Numbered from the stretch's first letter, positions 44,299 through 54,550 are shown. The stretch: DNA of 64,000 nt from Streptomyces sp. Root431 (GCF_001426585.1 NZ_LMEI01000007.1:312227-376226); one strand, 5' to 3'. Translations and numbers: made by a program. The notes: generated by a model from the letters alone, not told the origin.

Positions 44299-44354
44299 TT
44301 TGACCTGCTCCGGCTGTCTGGTGCGACGCAGATCACCGCCCTACCCTCGGGGGC

Positions 44355-45323
44355 ATGGAGCTGGAGGTGAGACATCTGCGCGCGCTCTGCGCCATCGCGG
44401 ACGCCGGCAGCCTGCACAAGGCGGCGCGTCAACTGGGCATGAGCCAGCCCTCGTTGACCACCCAGCTGCGCCGCATCGAGAACTCCCTGGGCGCCGAGCT
44501 CTTCTCCCGCGGCCGCACCGGCTGCCTGCCCACCCCGCTCGGCCGCTCCGTGCTCAGCCGGGCCCGCCCCCTCGTCGCGGACATGGCCGCGCTGGTCACC
44601 GAGGCCCGCGCCGCGGTCGCCCGTACCGACGGCCCCGGCCTCCGCGTCGGCTCCACCGCCAGCCGGGCGCTCCCCGGCTGGCTGCGCCGGCTCCGCCAGC
44701 GGCTGCCCGGCACGGACGTCGGCCTCCGCGTGGACGTCTCCGCCAACGCGCTGCTGACCACGGTCGCCGCGGGCCAGCTCGACGTGGCCTTCGTCCACGA
44801 GGTGGAGGGCTGCCCGTTACGGGTGCCCGAGGGGCTCCAGCGGAGGGTCCTGGTCGCCCGCGAACCGCAGTTCATCTCCATGGCCCGCGACCACCCCGCC
44901 GCCGCGGACCCCGTCGTCGACCTCGCCGACCTCGCCCGCGACCACTGGATGGTCGACCCGACCGTGGACGGCGAATGGGACGGCCTCCGGCGCGTCCTCG
45001 GCGCGGCCGGCATCGACCCGCCGCTGCTGCACGGCGACTACCACACGGCCGCGTCGCTCATCGTCCTCGGCGAGGCCGTCGCCCCCTGCCAGCCGACGTC
45101 CGGCCCCCGCGAGGACATGGCGATCCGCCCCCTGCGCGGCGACCCGCTGGCGGTCCGGCTGCTGCTGTACGCCCGCCCGGAGACGTCCCTGGACACGCTG
45201 TACGCGGAGCTGTCCGCCGCCTACCGCGAGGTGGCCCTGCGCGCCGCCCCGTACCGCGAGTGGCTGCACCGCCAGGGAGCGGCCGCCGGACTGTCGGTGG
45301 GGCCGTGCATGATGGCCGTATGA
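44355..45323 (+). CDS. snpR: LysR-family regulator of snpA
   Basis: 322 residues. N-terminal winged helix ([46 protein letters not shown]) and a two-lobed periplasmic-binding-like effector domain. In S. coelicolor and S. lividans the divergent LysR gene activates snpA; the arrangement here is the same. GGAGG overlaps the start region weakly. Its stop overlaps the following GNAT gene by 4 bp. Confidence 0.9.
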   Translation: MELEVRHLRALCAIADAGSLHKAARQLGMSQPSLTTQLRRIENSLGAELFSRGRTGCLPTPLGRSVLSRARPLVADMAALVTEARAAVARTDGPGLRVGSTASRALPGWLRRLRQRLPGTDVGLRVDVSANALLTTVAAGQLDVAFVHEVEGCPLRVPEGLQRRVLVAREPQFISMARDHPAAADPVVDLADLARDHWMVDPTVDGEWDGLRRVLGAAGIDPPLLHGDYHTAASLIVLGEAVAPCQPTSGPREDMAIRPLRGDPLAVRLLLYARPETSLDTLYAELSAAYREVALRAAPYREWLHRQGAAAGLSVGPCMMAV

Positions 45324-45937
45324 GCGATCGTGACGGCGGGGGCGGAAGGGCCGTGGTGCGCCACGCCCGCGCGGAGGACCTGGGGCGCGTCGTCGAACTC
45401 GTCGCCGAACATGCCGAGTACGAGAAGGCGGCACCCCCGCCCCCGGGCCTCGCGACCCGCCTGGCGGGCCTGCTCTTCGGCGGGGAGGGTCCGGGCGGCG
45501 GGGCGCGCGGACGGACAGGTTCGGATGACGGGTCGGACGGGCAGGCGGGTCCGGATGACGAGTCGCACGGGCAGGCGGGTCCGGGTGGCGGGTCGCCCCG
45601 CCTCCGCTGTTTCGTCGCGGAACTCCCGGACGGGAGCCTCGCGGGCTACGCCACCTGCGCGCCCGAACTCTCCACGTGGGACGGCGTCGCGTACCTCCAC
45701 ATGGACTGCCTCTACCTGACGTCCACGGCCCGCGGCCACGGCCTCGGCCCGCTCCTGATGGACGCCGTCCGCGCGGAGGCGCGCGCCCTGGGCCTGACGG
45801 AGATCCAGTGGCAGACCCCCGCCTGGAACGAGGGCGCGATCCGCTTCTACGACCGCCTGGGCGCGACGTCCAAGGAGAAGCGCCGCTACACCTTGGCGGT
45901 GGATCCGGCCGCCTCAGCCTCGGTCGACGGGGAGTAG
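45320..45937 (+). CDS. GNAT-family acetyltransferase with an internal repeat insertion
   Basis: 205 residues. The GNAT fold starts VVRHARAEDLGRVVELVAEHAEYEK and resumes at LRCFVAELPDGSLAGYATCAPELSTWDG, with motif A LTSTARGHGLGPLLMDAVRAEA and a WNEGAIRFYDRLGA tail. It resembles diamine or thialysine acetyltransferases. Between them (about residues 45-95) sits a Gly/Asp/Ser-rich insert built of 30-bp repeats. Translationally coupled to snpR (ATGA). Confidence 0.85.
   Translation: MSDRDGGGGRAVVRHARAEDLGRVVELVAEHAEYEKAAPPPPGLATRLAGLLFGGEGPGGGARGRTGSDDGSDGQAGPDDESHGQAGPGGGSPRLRCFVAELPDGSLAGYATCAPELSTWDGVAYLHMDCLYLTSTARGHGLGPLLMDAVRAEARALGLTEIQWQTPAWNEGAIRFYDRLGATSKEKRRYTLAVDPAASASVDGE
45511..45590 (+). 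repeat. 30-bp coding repeats inside the GNAT gene
   Basis: Two full units (45531-45560 and 45561-45590) and a partial one (45511-45530) share a GACGGGCAGGCGGGTCCGG-type core and encode decapeptides with the pattern x-S-x-G-Q-A-G-P-x-x. Confidence 0.85.
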
Positions 45938-46224
45938 ACCCTCGCCCGGATCGGCGCGGAGGCCTGCCTGCCAGACGGTCGGGCTGCAACCCTCGCCGTT
46001 GGGCGTGTACTTGCGCAGCGTGACCTGCGTCGTACGGTCGTAGACGCTACGGCCGCCGGCCGGGCGGGTCACCTGGAAGCGCACGGTCACCTGCTGCTCC
46101 CCGGTGGCCTCGGGCAGGGGAACGCCGAAGAAGCTGCTCGGGTCGTCCGGAGTCTCTGCCCGCCAATCCCGGCAGACCTGGTCGGCGCAGAGCCGGTAAA
46201 CGGCGCCGGCGGGGAAGTCCCCTC
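45914..46224 (-). pseudogene. C-terminal fragment of an unidentified protein
   Basis: The minus strand encodes about 100 good codons without a start, reading GDFPAGAVYRLCADQVCR then WRAETPDDPSSFFGVPLPEA, VTVRFQVTRP, and ending LLPVDRG before a stop. Two cysteine pairs suggest an extracytoplasmic domain. Codon use is normal, but the upstream side runs straight into the kinase fragment on the other strand, so the N-terminal part has been lost. Family not recognised. Confidence 0.6.
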
Positions 46225-47397
46225 ACGGCCCCGGAGCGCCTGCGCGGGCACCGGGGCGACGCGGCCTCCGACCTGTGGTCGCTCGGGGTGACCCTGTACG
46301 AGCTCGTCGAGGGACGGCGCCCGTTCAGAGGAGAGATCGACGCGGCGGTCATCCACGCGATCTGCACCGAGGAGCCGTGGCCGACCGAGCGGGCCGGCGA
46401 ACTGGCCCCCGTCCTGGCCGGACTGCTCACCCGCGAGTCGGAAGCGCGGCTGACCGCCGAGGCGCTGCGAGAGGCCCTCACGGAGCTCGCCCGGCACCAG
46501 CGCCCGCGGAGCGCCTCGCACCAGGCTCCGGCGCCCGCCCCCACGGCGGCCACCCTCGCGGCACGGCCCACGGTCACGGCCGCCCCCGCCGCCGTCCCGC
46601 CGAAGCCCCGCGAACGGACGATCCCGGACGTGCCGCCCCAAGCCGCCCCCGGGAGCGAAGGCGAAGAACCCGCCCTCGCCGTCCACGCCCTCAACGCCTA
46701 CGCCCTCGGCGAGCTGCCGGTCGCGCGGCTGGCACCCGCCCTGACGGACCGCTGGGAGGCCGGGGAGAAGAAGGACGTCCACGCCGTGCTGAAGCGCGCC
46801 GGACGCGCCCGGCCCCCGGCGGAACTGCTGGACCTGTCACACGCCCTGCGGTCCGGTGCGTACCCGTTCCTGGCGGACAACCTGATGCGGTACGCGGGCC
46901 GTCTCCAGCGCCCGACCACGCTCGTCTACCTGATCACCCTGCTGCGCTACGCGGAGCGCGACCGCGATGCCGACGAGGCCCTCGTGGCGGCCGGGAAGGG
47001 CCGGCGCAGGACGGAGCTGGAGGACATCGAGGCAGCTCTGCGGGGCCGGACCGGGCACGTGCAGGGCCGAGCGGCGACCTGGATCGACATCGACGTCAAT
47101 CGGATGAGAGACGCGGCCGCCGAACGGCCCGCGTCAGCTGCCCGCGGCTCTCTCCCACCGCCACGGAACCGCCCCGCCCACGACCAGCCCTTCGTCCCGT
47201 TCTGGTTCGCGGTCCCCGAAGAACGCCAACTGGTCCCGGAAGACCTGACCCCGAAGGTCCTCGCCCGGCTGGCCCCGAACACCTGGTACCTGGCCGTGGG
47301 CTGGTACCAGGGCAACAACGCGACCGCCCTGATCGCCCAGACCCAGGACGGCCTCCGCGGCCTCGTCTGGAACACCGAGGGCATCCAACGCGGATAG
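46213..47397 (+). pseudogene. Truncated Ser/Thr protein kinase: C-lobe plus C-terminal domain
   Basis: The frame starts recognisably at GSPLTAPERLRG (end of activation loop, APE motif at 46228-46236) and continues SDLWSLGVTLYELVEGRRPF (subdomains IX-X) to the end of the kinase domain near residue 90. The glycine loop, catalytic Lys and HRD/DFG motifs are absent. A 300-residue tail follows: a proline/alanine linker, a helical region (LNAYALGELPVARLAPALTDRWEAGEKKDVHAVL) and a final WYLAVGWYQGNNATALIAQT domain. Without an N-lobe it cannot phosphorylate; a GTG at 46288 could still start a stable C-terminal product. Confidence 0.8.
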
Positions 47398-47409
47398 GCC
47401 CCCAAAGAC

Positions 47410-47463
47410 CGCACCCGGGCCCGCCATGGACGCCATGCTGGGCGTCCTGCGGACCCGGGTGCG
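47410..47463. terminator. Two-part hairpin between the kinase remnant and sodN
   Basis: An outer 10-bp stem (47410-47419 with 47454-47463) encloses an inner 7-bp stem (47428-47434 with 47441-47447). It can end both convergent transcripts and would form the 3' end of the sodN mRNA. Confidence 0.75.
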
Positions 47464-47518
47464 GGCCGGGAAAATCGGATGGGCGGGGAAACCGCCGCTC
47501 CGACGGCTTGACCGGAGG
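47410..47518 (-). ncRNA. Candidate sodN 3'-UTR small RNA (s-SodF-like)
   Basis: In S. coelicolor the 3' untranslated end of sodN mRNA is processed to a roughly 90-nt RNA that represses sodF. Here the sodN stop is followed by about 110 bases ending in a strong hairpin, with an unpaired pyrimidine-rich stretch (GGTTTCCCCGCCC) that could pair with a Shine-Dalgarno. sodF itself is outside the window, so pairing could not be tested. Confidence 0.35.
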
Positions 47519-47914
47519 TCAGGCCTTCTTCGTCTCCCAGAAGATGCGGTCGATCTCGGCGATGAGCTCCAGCGCCTTCTCGCCCGTCTTCGGGTCGGTC
47601 GACGCCTTGGCGGCCGAGAGGGCCTTCAGGGTGTCGTTGACCAGCTGGTTGAGCTCGGGGTACTTCTCGAAGTGCGGGGCCTTGAAGTAGTCGCTCCAGA
47701 GCACCGAGACGTGGTGCTTGGCGAGCTCCGCGCGCTGCTCCTTGATGACCGTGGCGCGGGCACGGAAGTGCGCGTCCTCGTTCGCCAGGTACTTCTCCTG
47801 GACAGCCTTGACCGACTCGGCCTCGATGCGGGCCTGGGCCGGGTCGTACACGCCGCACGGGAGGTCGCAGTGGGCGCTGACCTTCACCTTGGGGGCAAAC
47901 AGGCGGGAGAGCAT
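47519..47914 (-). CDS. sodN: Nickel superoxide dismutase
   Basis: 131 residues, the full family length. A 14-residue leader ends before HCDLPCGVYDP; after cleavage His1, Cys2 and Cys6 (precursor His15, Cys16, Cys20) form the nickel hook. The remainder is a four-helix bundle that assembles into a hexamer and removes superoxide. GAGGAAGGA precedes the ATG. Divergent from sodX, whose product is thought to remove the leader. Confidence 0.98.
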   Translation of the reverse strand: MLSRLFAPKVKVSAHCDLPCGVYDPAQARIEAESVKAVQEKYLANEDAHFRARATVIKEQRAELAKHHVSVLWSDYFKAPHFEKYPELNQLVNDTLKALSAAKASTDPKTGEKALELIAEIDRIFWETKKA

Positions 47915-48025
47915 TGAGCCGTCCTTCCTCGTGATCGTCTTCTCAGGTGGGACATTACTCGGTGAGAAGGGCGTTTTCGCGGGCGCCCCCTGGGGCTTAG
48001 GTCAAAAGTCCAGGGTCACCATGGG

Positions 48026-48039
48026 ACTCGTGTACGAGT
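48026..48039. promoter_or_regulatory. Palindrome between sodN and sodX
   Basis: ACTCGTGTACGAGT, a perfect 14-bp palindrome in the 174-bp divergent region, could be an operator. No match to the Nur consensus was recognised. Confidence 0.4.
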
Positions 48040-48088
48040 GGACGAGACGGGCCGGCGAGGTGCGTCGGTGCGTGGGTCGGGAGTGCGG

Positions 48089-48523
48089 ATGAGGGAATCG
48101 GGGCCGGAGCGGGTGGGCGCGGACGGGGCGCCGTTCGGGATCGCCGAGGTCACGGGGGTGTCGATGGTGCCCACGCTGCTCCACGGCGACCAGCTGCTCG
48201 TGCACTACGGCGGCCGGTTGAGGCCCGGCGGTGTGGCCGTGCTGCGGCATCCGCTCCAGCAGGATCTGCTCATCGTGAAGCGGCTGATCGAGCGACGTGA
48301 CGGCGGCTGGTGGGTGCTCGGTGACAATCCGGACGCCGAGGGGGACAGCCGGGTCTTCGGGGCCGTACCGCCCGAGCTGGTCCTCGGGCGGGTGCGGGCG
48401 CGGTACCGGCCGGTGACGCCGGGGCGTCAGCGGTCGGCCGGGGTGGTGCTCTCCTGGCTGTTCTCCTCGGTCAGGCCCGTGTGGTCGGACCGCTCGGCCT
48501 CCAGGCGCTTGCGGGCCCGGTAG
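48089..48523 (+). CDS. sodX: SodN-processing protease, S26/S24-type (SodX)
   Basis: 144 residues. A small signal-peptidase-like fold: Ser nucleophile in VTGVSMVPTLLHGDQLLV and the Lys of the Ser-Lys dyad in DLLIVKRLI, then WWVLGDNPDAEGDSRVFG. No membrane anchor, consistent with cytosolic removal of the SodN leader. ATG at 48089 follows GGGAG. Its last 97 bp overlap the convergent CGNR gene; the final 30 residues (SVRPVWSDRSASRRLRAR) look non-conserved. Confidence 0.9.
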   Translation: MRESGPERVGADGAPFGIAEVTGVSMVPTLLHGDQLLVHYGGRLRPGGVAVLRHPLQQDLLIVKRLIERRDGGWWVLGDNPDAEGDSRVFGAVPPELVLGRVRARYRPVTPGRQRSAGVVLSWLFSSVRPVWSDRSASRRLRAR

Positions 48524-49056
48524 GCCGCCACGTTGGCCCGGGTCGCGCAGCGGTCCGAGCAGTAGCGGCGGGAGCGGTTGGTGGAGGTGTCGAGGTAGGC
48601 GTTGCGGCAGGGCGGTGCCTGGCACAGGCCGAGCCGGTCCGCGCCGAACTCGGTGAGGTGGAAGGCGAGGCCCATCGCCGCGATGGCCGCGTAACCCGCT
48701 GTCGCGTTCGAAGGATGGTCGGCGAGGTGCATGTGCCAGCGCGGGCGGCCCTCCTCGTCGAGGGTGTCGTGGCCGGAGATCTGCGGGCTGACCGGGAACT
48801 CCAGCAGGAGCGAGTTCAGGAGGTCCACGGCGCCGGTGTGGTCGCCCTCGTCGGCCGCGGTGAAGACGGCCCGCAGGCGGGCGCGTACCGAGCGGAAGCG
48901 GGTCACGTCGGAGTCGGTGGCCCGCCGGGCCATCTGGGTGGCCGGGCCGAAGAGCTCGCGGATCACCTCGACGGAGGTCAGGGCGTCCTTGTTGCGGGCC
49001 GGCTCCTCGGTGTTGACCAGACGCACGGCGTAATCCGAGTAATAGGCCAGTTCCAC
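48427..49056 (-). CDS. CGNR zinc-finger (ABATE-domain) regulator
   Basis: 209 residues. The N-terminal ABATE-type domain begins ELAYYSDYAVRLVNTEEPARNKDAL. The C-terminal CGNR finger is CQAPPCRNAYLDTSTNRSRRYCSDRCATRANVAAYRARK with four cysteines. These proteins are putative DNA- or RNA-binding regulators. GTG at 49056 follows AAGGA. The acidic tail (TGLTEENSQESTTPADR) overlaps sodX. Confidence 0.88.
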   Translation of the reverse strand: MELAYYSDYAVRLVNTEEPARNKDALTSVEVIRELFGPATQMARRATDSDVTRFRSVRARLRAVFTAADEGDHTGAVDLLNSLLLEFPVSPQISGHDTLDEEGRPRWHMHLADHPSNATAGYAAIAAMGLAFHLTEFGADRLGLCQAPPCRNAYLDTSTNRSRRYCSDRCATRANVAAYRARKRLEAERSDHTGLTEENSQESTTPADR

Positions 49057-49150
49057 TTGTAGTCCTTACTCCGGCGGGCTAGGGTCTCGGTCGGAAGGGG
49101 TAACGCCTGTTTCCCCTATGAGGGTATTACGAAGAGGGGGAGGAGCGGCG

Positions 49151-49900
49151 ATGACCGGAACCGACTGGGCGGGCTGGCAGCAGAGCTGGGACCGTCAGCA
49201 GGAGTGGTACATGCCGGACCGTGAGGAGCGGTTCCGCGTGATGCTCGACATGGTCGAGGCCGTGGTGGGACCGAAGCCCCGCGTGCTCGACCTCGCGTGC
49301 GGTACGGGAAGTATCACGGATCGGCTCCTCCAGAGGTTCCCGGAGGCGACCAGTACCGGTGTCGATCTGGATCCTGCGCTGCTCGCCATTGCCGAGGGGT
49401 ACTTCGCCGGCGACGAGCGCGTCACCTTCGTGACCGCCGACCTCAAGGACCCCGCGTGGGCCGCGCGGCTGCCCCATGACTCGTACGACGCCGTCCTCAC
49501 CGCCACGGCCCTCCACTGGCTCCACAGCGAGCCTCTGGCCGCCCTCTACGGGCAGGTCGCCGGTCTCGTCCGCGACGGCGGCGTCTTCATGAACGCCGAC
49601 CACATGATCGACACGGCCACGCCCCGCATCAACGCCGCCGAGCGGGCCCAGCGGCACGCCCGCATGGACCGCGAGAAGGCCGGCGGGGTCCTCGACTGGG
49701 CCGAGTGGTGGGCCCTCGCCGCCAAGGACCCCGTCCTCGCCGAGCCCACCGCCCGCCGCTTCGAGATCTACGGCGAGCACGCCGACGGCGACACGCCCTC
49801 CGCCCGCTGGCACGCCGAGACCCTCCTCGCCGCCGGTTTCGGCGAGGCCCGGGTCGTTTGGGGCTCGCCCTGCGACAGCCTCGTACTCGCGGTGAAGTGA
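49151..49900 (+). CDS. Class I SAM-dependent methyltransferase
   Basis: 249 residues. SAM motif I is VLDLACGTGSITDRLL near residue 36; motif II/III follow in TGVDLDPALLAIAEGYF and SYDAVLTATALHWL. The substrate is unknown (UbiE/Tam-like group). The ATG at 49151 follows GGAGGAGCGG. It stands alone between the CGNR gene and a terminator. Confidence 0.88.
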   Translation: MTGTDWAGWQQSWDRQQEWYMPDREERFRVMLDMVEAVVGPKPRVLDLACGTGSITDRLLQRFPEATSTGVDLDPALLAIAEGYFAGDERVTFVTADLKDPAWAARLPHDSYDAVLTATALHWLHSEPLAALYGQVAGLVRDGGVFMNADHMIDTATPRINAAERAQRHARMDREKAGGVLDWAEWWALAAKDPVLAEPTARRFEIYGEHADGDTPSARWHAETLLAAGFGEARVVWGSPCDSLVLAVK

Positions 49901-49904
49901 GAAT

Positions 49905-49950
49905 GCGGAATGGGCCCGCCGGATTTCTCCGGTGGGCCCATTCCGCGTTT
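49905..49950 (+). terminator. Terminator after the methyltransferase gene
   Basis: A 19-bp stem with one G-T pair (49905-49923 with 49928-49946), TTTC loop, then GTTT. Confidence 0.88.
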
Positions 49951-50021
49951 CCGGGGCGTGGCATTCGTGTCTTTTTGCGGGACCTTGCTCCAGGGCCTTG
50001 TTGCACGGCCTTGTCGCAGGG

Positions 50022-50076
50022 CCTTGGAAAGGAATGCCTTCGTCGTTACAGGACCTTGGAAAGGAATGCCTTCGTC
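50022..50076. repeat. 23-bp direct repeat (32-bp period) across the ABC ATPase stop codon
   Basis: CCTTGGAAAGGAATGCCTTC occurs at 50022 and 50054. One copy codes for the ATPase C-terminus, the other lies beyond its stop (50046-50048). Shorter GGGCCTTG-type fragments continue to 49981. Confidence 0.88.
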
Positions 50077-50807
50077 CGGTCGTGCTGCGGGTTCGTCAGG
50101 ACGTCCCTCGGGTGGCCCGACTCGACCACCACGCCGCCGTCCATGAACACCAGCGAGTCGCCCACCTCGCGGGCGAAGCCCATCTCGTGGGTGACGACGA
50201 CCATGGTCATGCCCGACTCGGCCAGGTCGCGCATGACGTCCAGGACGTCACCCACGAGCTCCGGGTCGAGCGCCGACGTCGGCTCGTCGAAGAGCATCAG
50301 CTTCGGCTCCATCGCCAGCGCGCGGGCGATGGCGACACGCTGCTGCTGGCCGCCGGAGAGCTGCGAGGGGTAGTTCCCGGCCTTGTCGGCGAGGCCCACG
50401 CGGGCGAGGAGCCGCTCGGCACGCTCGCGAGCGACGGCCTTCGACTCGCCCTTCACCTGGATCGGCGCCTCCATGACATTGCCCAGGGCCGTCATGTGCG
50501 GGAACAGGTTGAAGCGCTGGAAGACCATGCCGATGTCGCGGCGCTGGAGCGCGACCTCGCTGTCCTTCAGCTCGTAGAGCTTGTCGCCCTTCTGGCGGTA
50601 CCCGACCAGCTCGCCGTCGACGTAGAGCCGACCCGAGTTGATCTTCTCCAGGTGGTTGATGCACCGCAGGAAGGTGGACTTGCCGGAACCGGACGGGCCG
50701 ATCAGGCAGAACACCTCGCCGTTGTTCACCTCGAGGTCGATGCCCTTGAGGATGTGCGCGGCGCCGTAGGACTTGTGGACGCCCTCGGCCTTCACCATGG
50801 GGGTCAT
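50046..50807 (-). CDS. Polar amino-acid ABC transporter, ATP-binding subunit
   Basis: 253 residues. Walker [10 protein letters not shown]-loop [10 protein letters not shown], signature [15 protein letters not shown], Walker [15 protein letters not shown] and switch His in VVVTHEM. The sequence is of the GlnQ/GluA type, powering uptake of glutamate, glutamine or similar. The ATG at 50807 follows GGAGG; a longer in-frame start is unlikely. Overlaps the permease by 4 bp. Confidence 0.95.
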   Translation of the reverse strand: MTPMVKAEGVHKSYGAAHILKGIDLEVNNGEVFCLIGPSGSGKSTFLRCINHLEKINSGRLYVDGELVGYRQKGDKLYELKDSEVALQRRDIGMVFQRFNLFPHMTALGNVMEAPIQVKGESKAVARERAERLLARVGLADKAGNYPSQLSGGQQQRVAIARALAMEPKLMLFDEPTSALDPELVGDVLDVMRDLAESGMTMVVVTHEMGFAREVGDSLVFMDGGVVVESGHPRDVLTNPQHDRTKAFLSKVL

Positions 50808-51745
50808 GCGGCACCTCCGCTCTGGTCGGACCTCAGGGACAGCAGGTTCGTCTTGATCTTCTGCCACGGCGTGGGCGGCAGGGCCCGCAGGGAGCCGCGG
50901 GCGTAGTGCCGCTCCAGGTAGTACTGGCCCACGCTGAACACCGAGGTCAGGACCAGGTACCAGATCGAGGCGACGAAGAACATCTCCATGACCGCGAACG
51001 AGGTCGAGGCGATGTCCTGCGCGGCGCGCAGCAGATCCGGGTACTGCACGGCCACGACCAGCGAAGAGGTCTTCAGCATGTTGATGAACTCGTTGCCGGT
51101 CGGCGGGATGATCACCCGCATCGACTGGGGGAGCACCACGCGCCGCATGGTCTTCGACTGGCTCATGCCCAGGGCGTGCGAGGCCTCGGTCTGGCCCTCG
51201 TCGACCGACTGGATGCCGGCCCGGACGATCTCCGCCATGTACGCGCCCTCGTTCAGGCCGAGGCCCAGCAGGGCGGCCAGGAAGGGGGTCATGACATCGG
51301 TCATCTCGTCCTTGTAGAACCCGATGTTGAACACCGGGAAGATCAGGGCGAGGCTGAACCAGATCAGCAGCTGCACGTAGACCGGCGTGCCGCGGAAGAT
51401 CCAGATGTAGAGCCAGGCGACCGAGCTGGTCACCGGGTTCTTCGACAGGCGCATCACGGCGAACACCACGCCGAGGACCAGACCCAGGGCCATGGAGGCC
51501 ACGCTGATCAGGATGGTGTGCCAGAGACCACTCAGGATGGTGGGGTCGAAGAGCTTCTCCGGCACGGTCGCCCAGCGCACGTTGCCTTGGGAGAAGGCGT
51601 ACCCGAGGAGCACCAGCAGGGCCACCACCACGACGCCGGCGACCCAGCGTCCGTAGTGGCGGACCGGAATGGCCTTGATGGCCTCCGGCGGGACTCCCGC
51701 CGGGGCGGGCGCCCCGGCCGGAACCTTGTCGATCTTGTCAGTCAC
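50804..51745 (-). CDS. Polar amino-acid ABC transporter, permease
   Basis: 313 residues. Five to six membrane helices after a Pro/Ala-rich cytosolic N-terminus. The HisM/GlnP signature is [15 protein letters not shown] and the EAA loop is [30 protein letters not shown] single permease implies a homodimer. GTG start, 31 bp downstream of the binding-protein gene. Confidence 0.94.
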   Translation of the reverse strand: MTDKIDKVPAGAPAPAGVPPEAIKAIPVRHYGRWVAGVVVVALLVLLGYAFSQGNVRWATVPEKLFDPTILSGLWHTILISVASMALGLVLGVVFAVMRLSKNPVTSSVAWLYIWIFRGTPVYVQLLIWFSLALIFPVFNIGFYKDEMTDVMTPFLAALLGLGLNEGAYMAEIVRAGIQSVDEGQTEASHALGMSQSKTMRRVVLPQSMRVIIPPTGNEFINMLKTSSLVVAVQYPDLLRAAQDIASTSFAVMEMFFVASIWYLVLTSVFSVGQYYLERHYARGSLRALPPTPWQKIKTNLLSLRSDQSGGAA

Positions 51746-51776
51746 AGCGACTGCCCTTCAGTCTTGCGGGAGAGGG

Positions 51777-52751
51777 TCAGGAACCGCCGTTGATCTTGGC
51801 CGCGGGGATGGCGCCGTCACCGGCGTTCCACTTGTCGAGGGCGGCCTTGTAGGTGCCGTCCTTGATGATCGCGTCAAGGGCTTCCTTGAGCGCGTCCCGC
51901 AGCTGGGTGTTCTTCTTGTCGACGGCGATGCCGAAGAGGCCCGCGTCCGTCTTGTTGGCGATCGCGTCGAAGTCGTTGCCGCCACCGGCCGTCTGGGCGA
52001 TGTAGGCGGCGACCGGCGAGTCGTTGAGGTCGGCCACCGCGCCGCCGGCCTTGACGCGGGTCTGCGCCTCGGCGTCGGTCGGGTACGACTCGAAGGACAG
52101 CTTCGGCTTGCCGTCCTTCTCGCACTTGGCGGCCAGGTCCTTGGCGGCCTGCTCGTACGTCGTGCCGCGCTGCACCGCGAGCTTCTTGCCGCACAGGTCG
52201 TCGAGGGACTTGATGTTCTCCGGGTTGCCCTTCTTCACCAGGATGCCGGTGGAGGCGGAGAAGTAGTCGACGAAGTCGACGCCGGCGCCGGTCTTCTTGC
52301 CCTGGTCGTCCAGGCCCTCCTGGCGGGCCTTGGTGTCCGTCATGGAGGACATGACGGCGTTGGTGCGGCCGGTCGTCATCGAGGTGAGCAGCGTGTCGAA
52401 GGTGCCGCTCTCGAACACGAACTTCACACCGAGCTGCTTCGACATGGCGGCGGCGATGTCGGGGTCGATGCCGACGATGTCCGCGCCCTTCTTGAACTCC
52501 ATGGGGGCGTACGTGGCGTCCGTACCGACCTTGATGACGCCGGCCTTCTGGATGGCGTCCGGGAGCTTCGAGAACAGCGGCGCGGCGTTGGCGGAGCCGC
52601 CGTCCTTCGTCGGGGTCGAGGAGCCGCCCTCGGTCTGGTCGCCACAGGCGGTCAGCAGCATCGAGCCGGCGACCGCGATGGCGGCGACCGCGGCAAGACG
52701 GGACGTACGGGTCTTGGCGGCGGTCGTACAGCGCGTGGAGCGTGCGGTCAT
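51777..52751 (-). CDS. Polar amino-acid ABC transporter, substrate-binding lipoprotein
   Basis: 324 residues. Lipobox LLTAC at residue 36 after an arginine-rich N-region. The mature protein is an SBP family 3 fold: IKVGTDATYAPMEFKKGADIVGIDPDIAAAMSKQLG then the hinge KKLAVQRGTTYEQAAKDL and DAEAQTRVKAGGAVADLNDSPVAAY. Probable ligand: glutamate or another polar amino acid. First gene of the operon. Confidence 0.93.
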   Translation of the reverse strand: MTARSTRCTTAAKTRTSRLAAVAAIAVAGSMLLTACGDQTEGGSSTPTKDGGSANAAPLFSKLPDAIQKAGVIKVGTDATYAPMEFKKGADIVGIDPDIAAAMSKQLGVKFVFESGTFDTLLTSMTTGRTNAVMSSMTDTKARQEGLDDQGKKTGAGVDFVDYFSASTGILVKKGNPENIKSLDDLCGKKLAVQRGTTYEQAAKDLAAKCEKDGKPKLSFESYPTDAEAQTRVKAGGAVADLNDSPVAAYIAQTAGGGNDFDAIANKTDAGLFGIAVDKKNTQLRDALKEALDAIIKDGTYKAALDKWNAGDGAIPAAKINGGS

Positions 52752-53288
52752 GGTCGGGTTCCTCCGGCGTGTGAGGGGCTTGCCAGCAGGTCACGTACGC
52801 GTCTTCGAGTGTCGCGACCTCGTGTGATTACGGCATCTTGCCATTCGGACTGCCTCAAACCGACGGCCACGGATGTCAAAATCGGGTAACGGGTGACCCC
52901 CGAATCGCGACAGGCCGGTACATCAAGGCCGGATCTTCTGCGGGATCCCTTCCCCGCCACCGGAAAATCTCCGGTTTATCTCGCCATTCGGACGAGCCGA
53001 AGACGGCCATTCGGGTGCCGTGGGCATCTATAGGGACATCGGGTGACGTGTCGCTCTCCGTCCGTGTCCGGATGCACTCGGTATGAGTCGCGTCACCGAG
53101 CGGTTATGGACTCGTCTGCGGTGCCGTCCGTCCGGTAAGAAGGATCCTTACACCCCTCATCCGGGGCTCAGGGCGCGTTGTGCGGCGCGCCCGAGCGGCT
53201 GCCAGACAAGGCGGCCGCGGTGCCTCCCCACCCCTCCTCAACCAGGAGTGGCCACCCTCAAATGAAACAGACTTAAGGGGTCTTCCCA
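52752..53288. other. 537-bp gene-free region between the ABC operon and maeB
   Basis: No supported gene. It holds divergent promoters and three copies of GCCATTCGG: 52840-52850 and 52983-52993 (both GCCATTCGGAC) and 53006-53014, all on the same strand, plus AAGGATCCTT at about 53140. The base composition is less GC-rich than the flanking genes. A role as binding sites is only inferred. Confidence 0.6.
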
Positions 53289-54497
<1,209 letters not shown>

Positions 54498-54517
54498 CGC
54501 GTCGCACACCCCGTGAG

Positions 54518-54550
54518 GGGCCCCGTCCTGGACTCAGGGCGGGGCCCTTT
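54518..54550 (+). terminator. maeB terminator
   Basis: A 13-bp stem with one T-G pair (54518-54530 with 54535-54547), 4-base loop, followed by TTT. Confidence 0.85.

Noticed and set aside
46288..47397. Intact Ser/Thr protein kinase gene
   Set aside because: The glycine loop, catalytic lysine, HRD and DFG motifs are absent and the upstream DNA codes on the other strand, so it is annotated as truncated.
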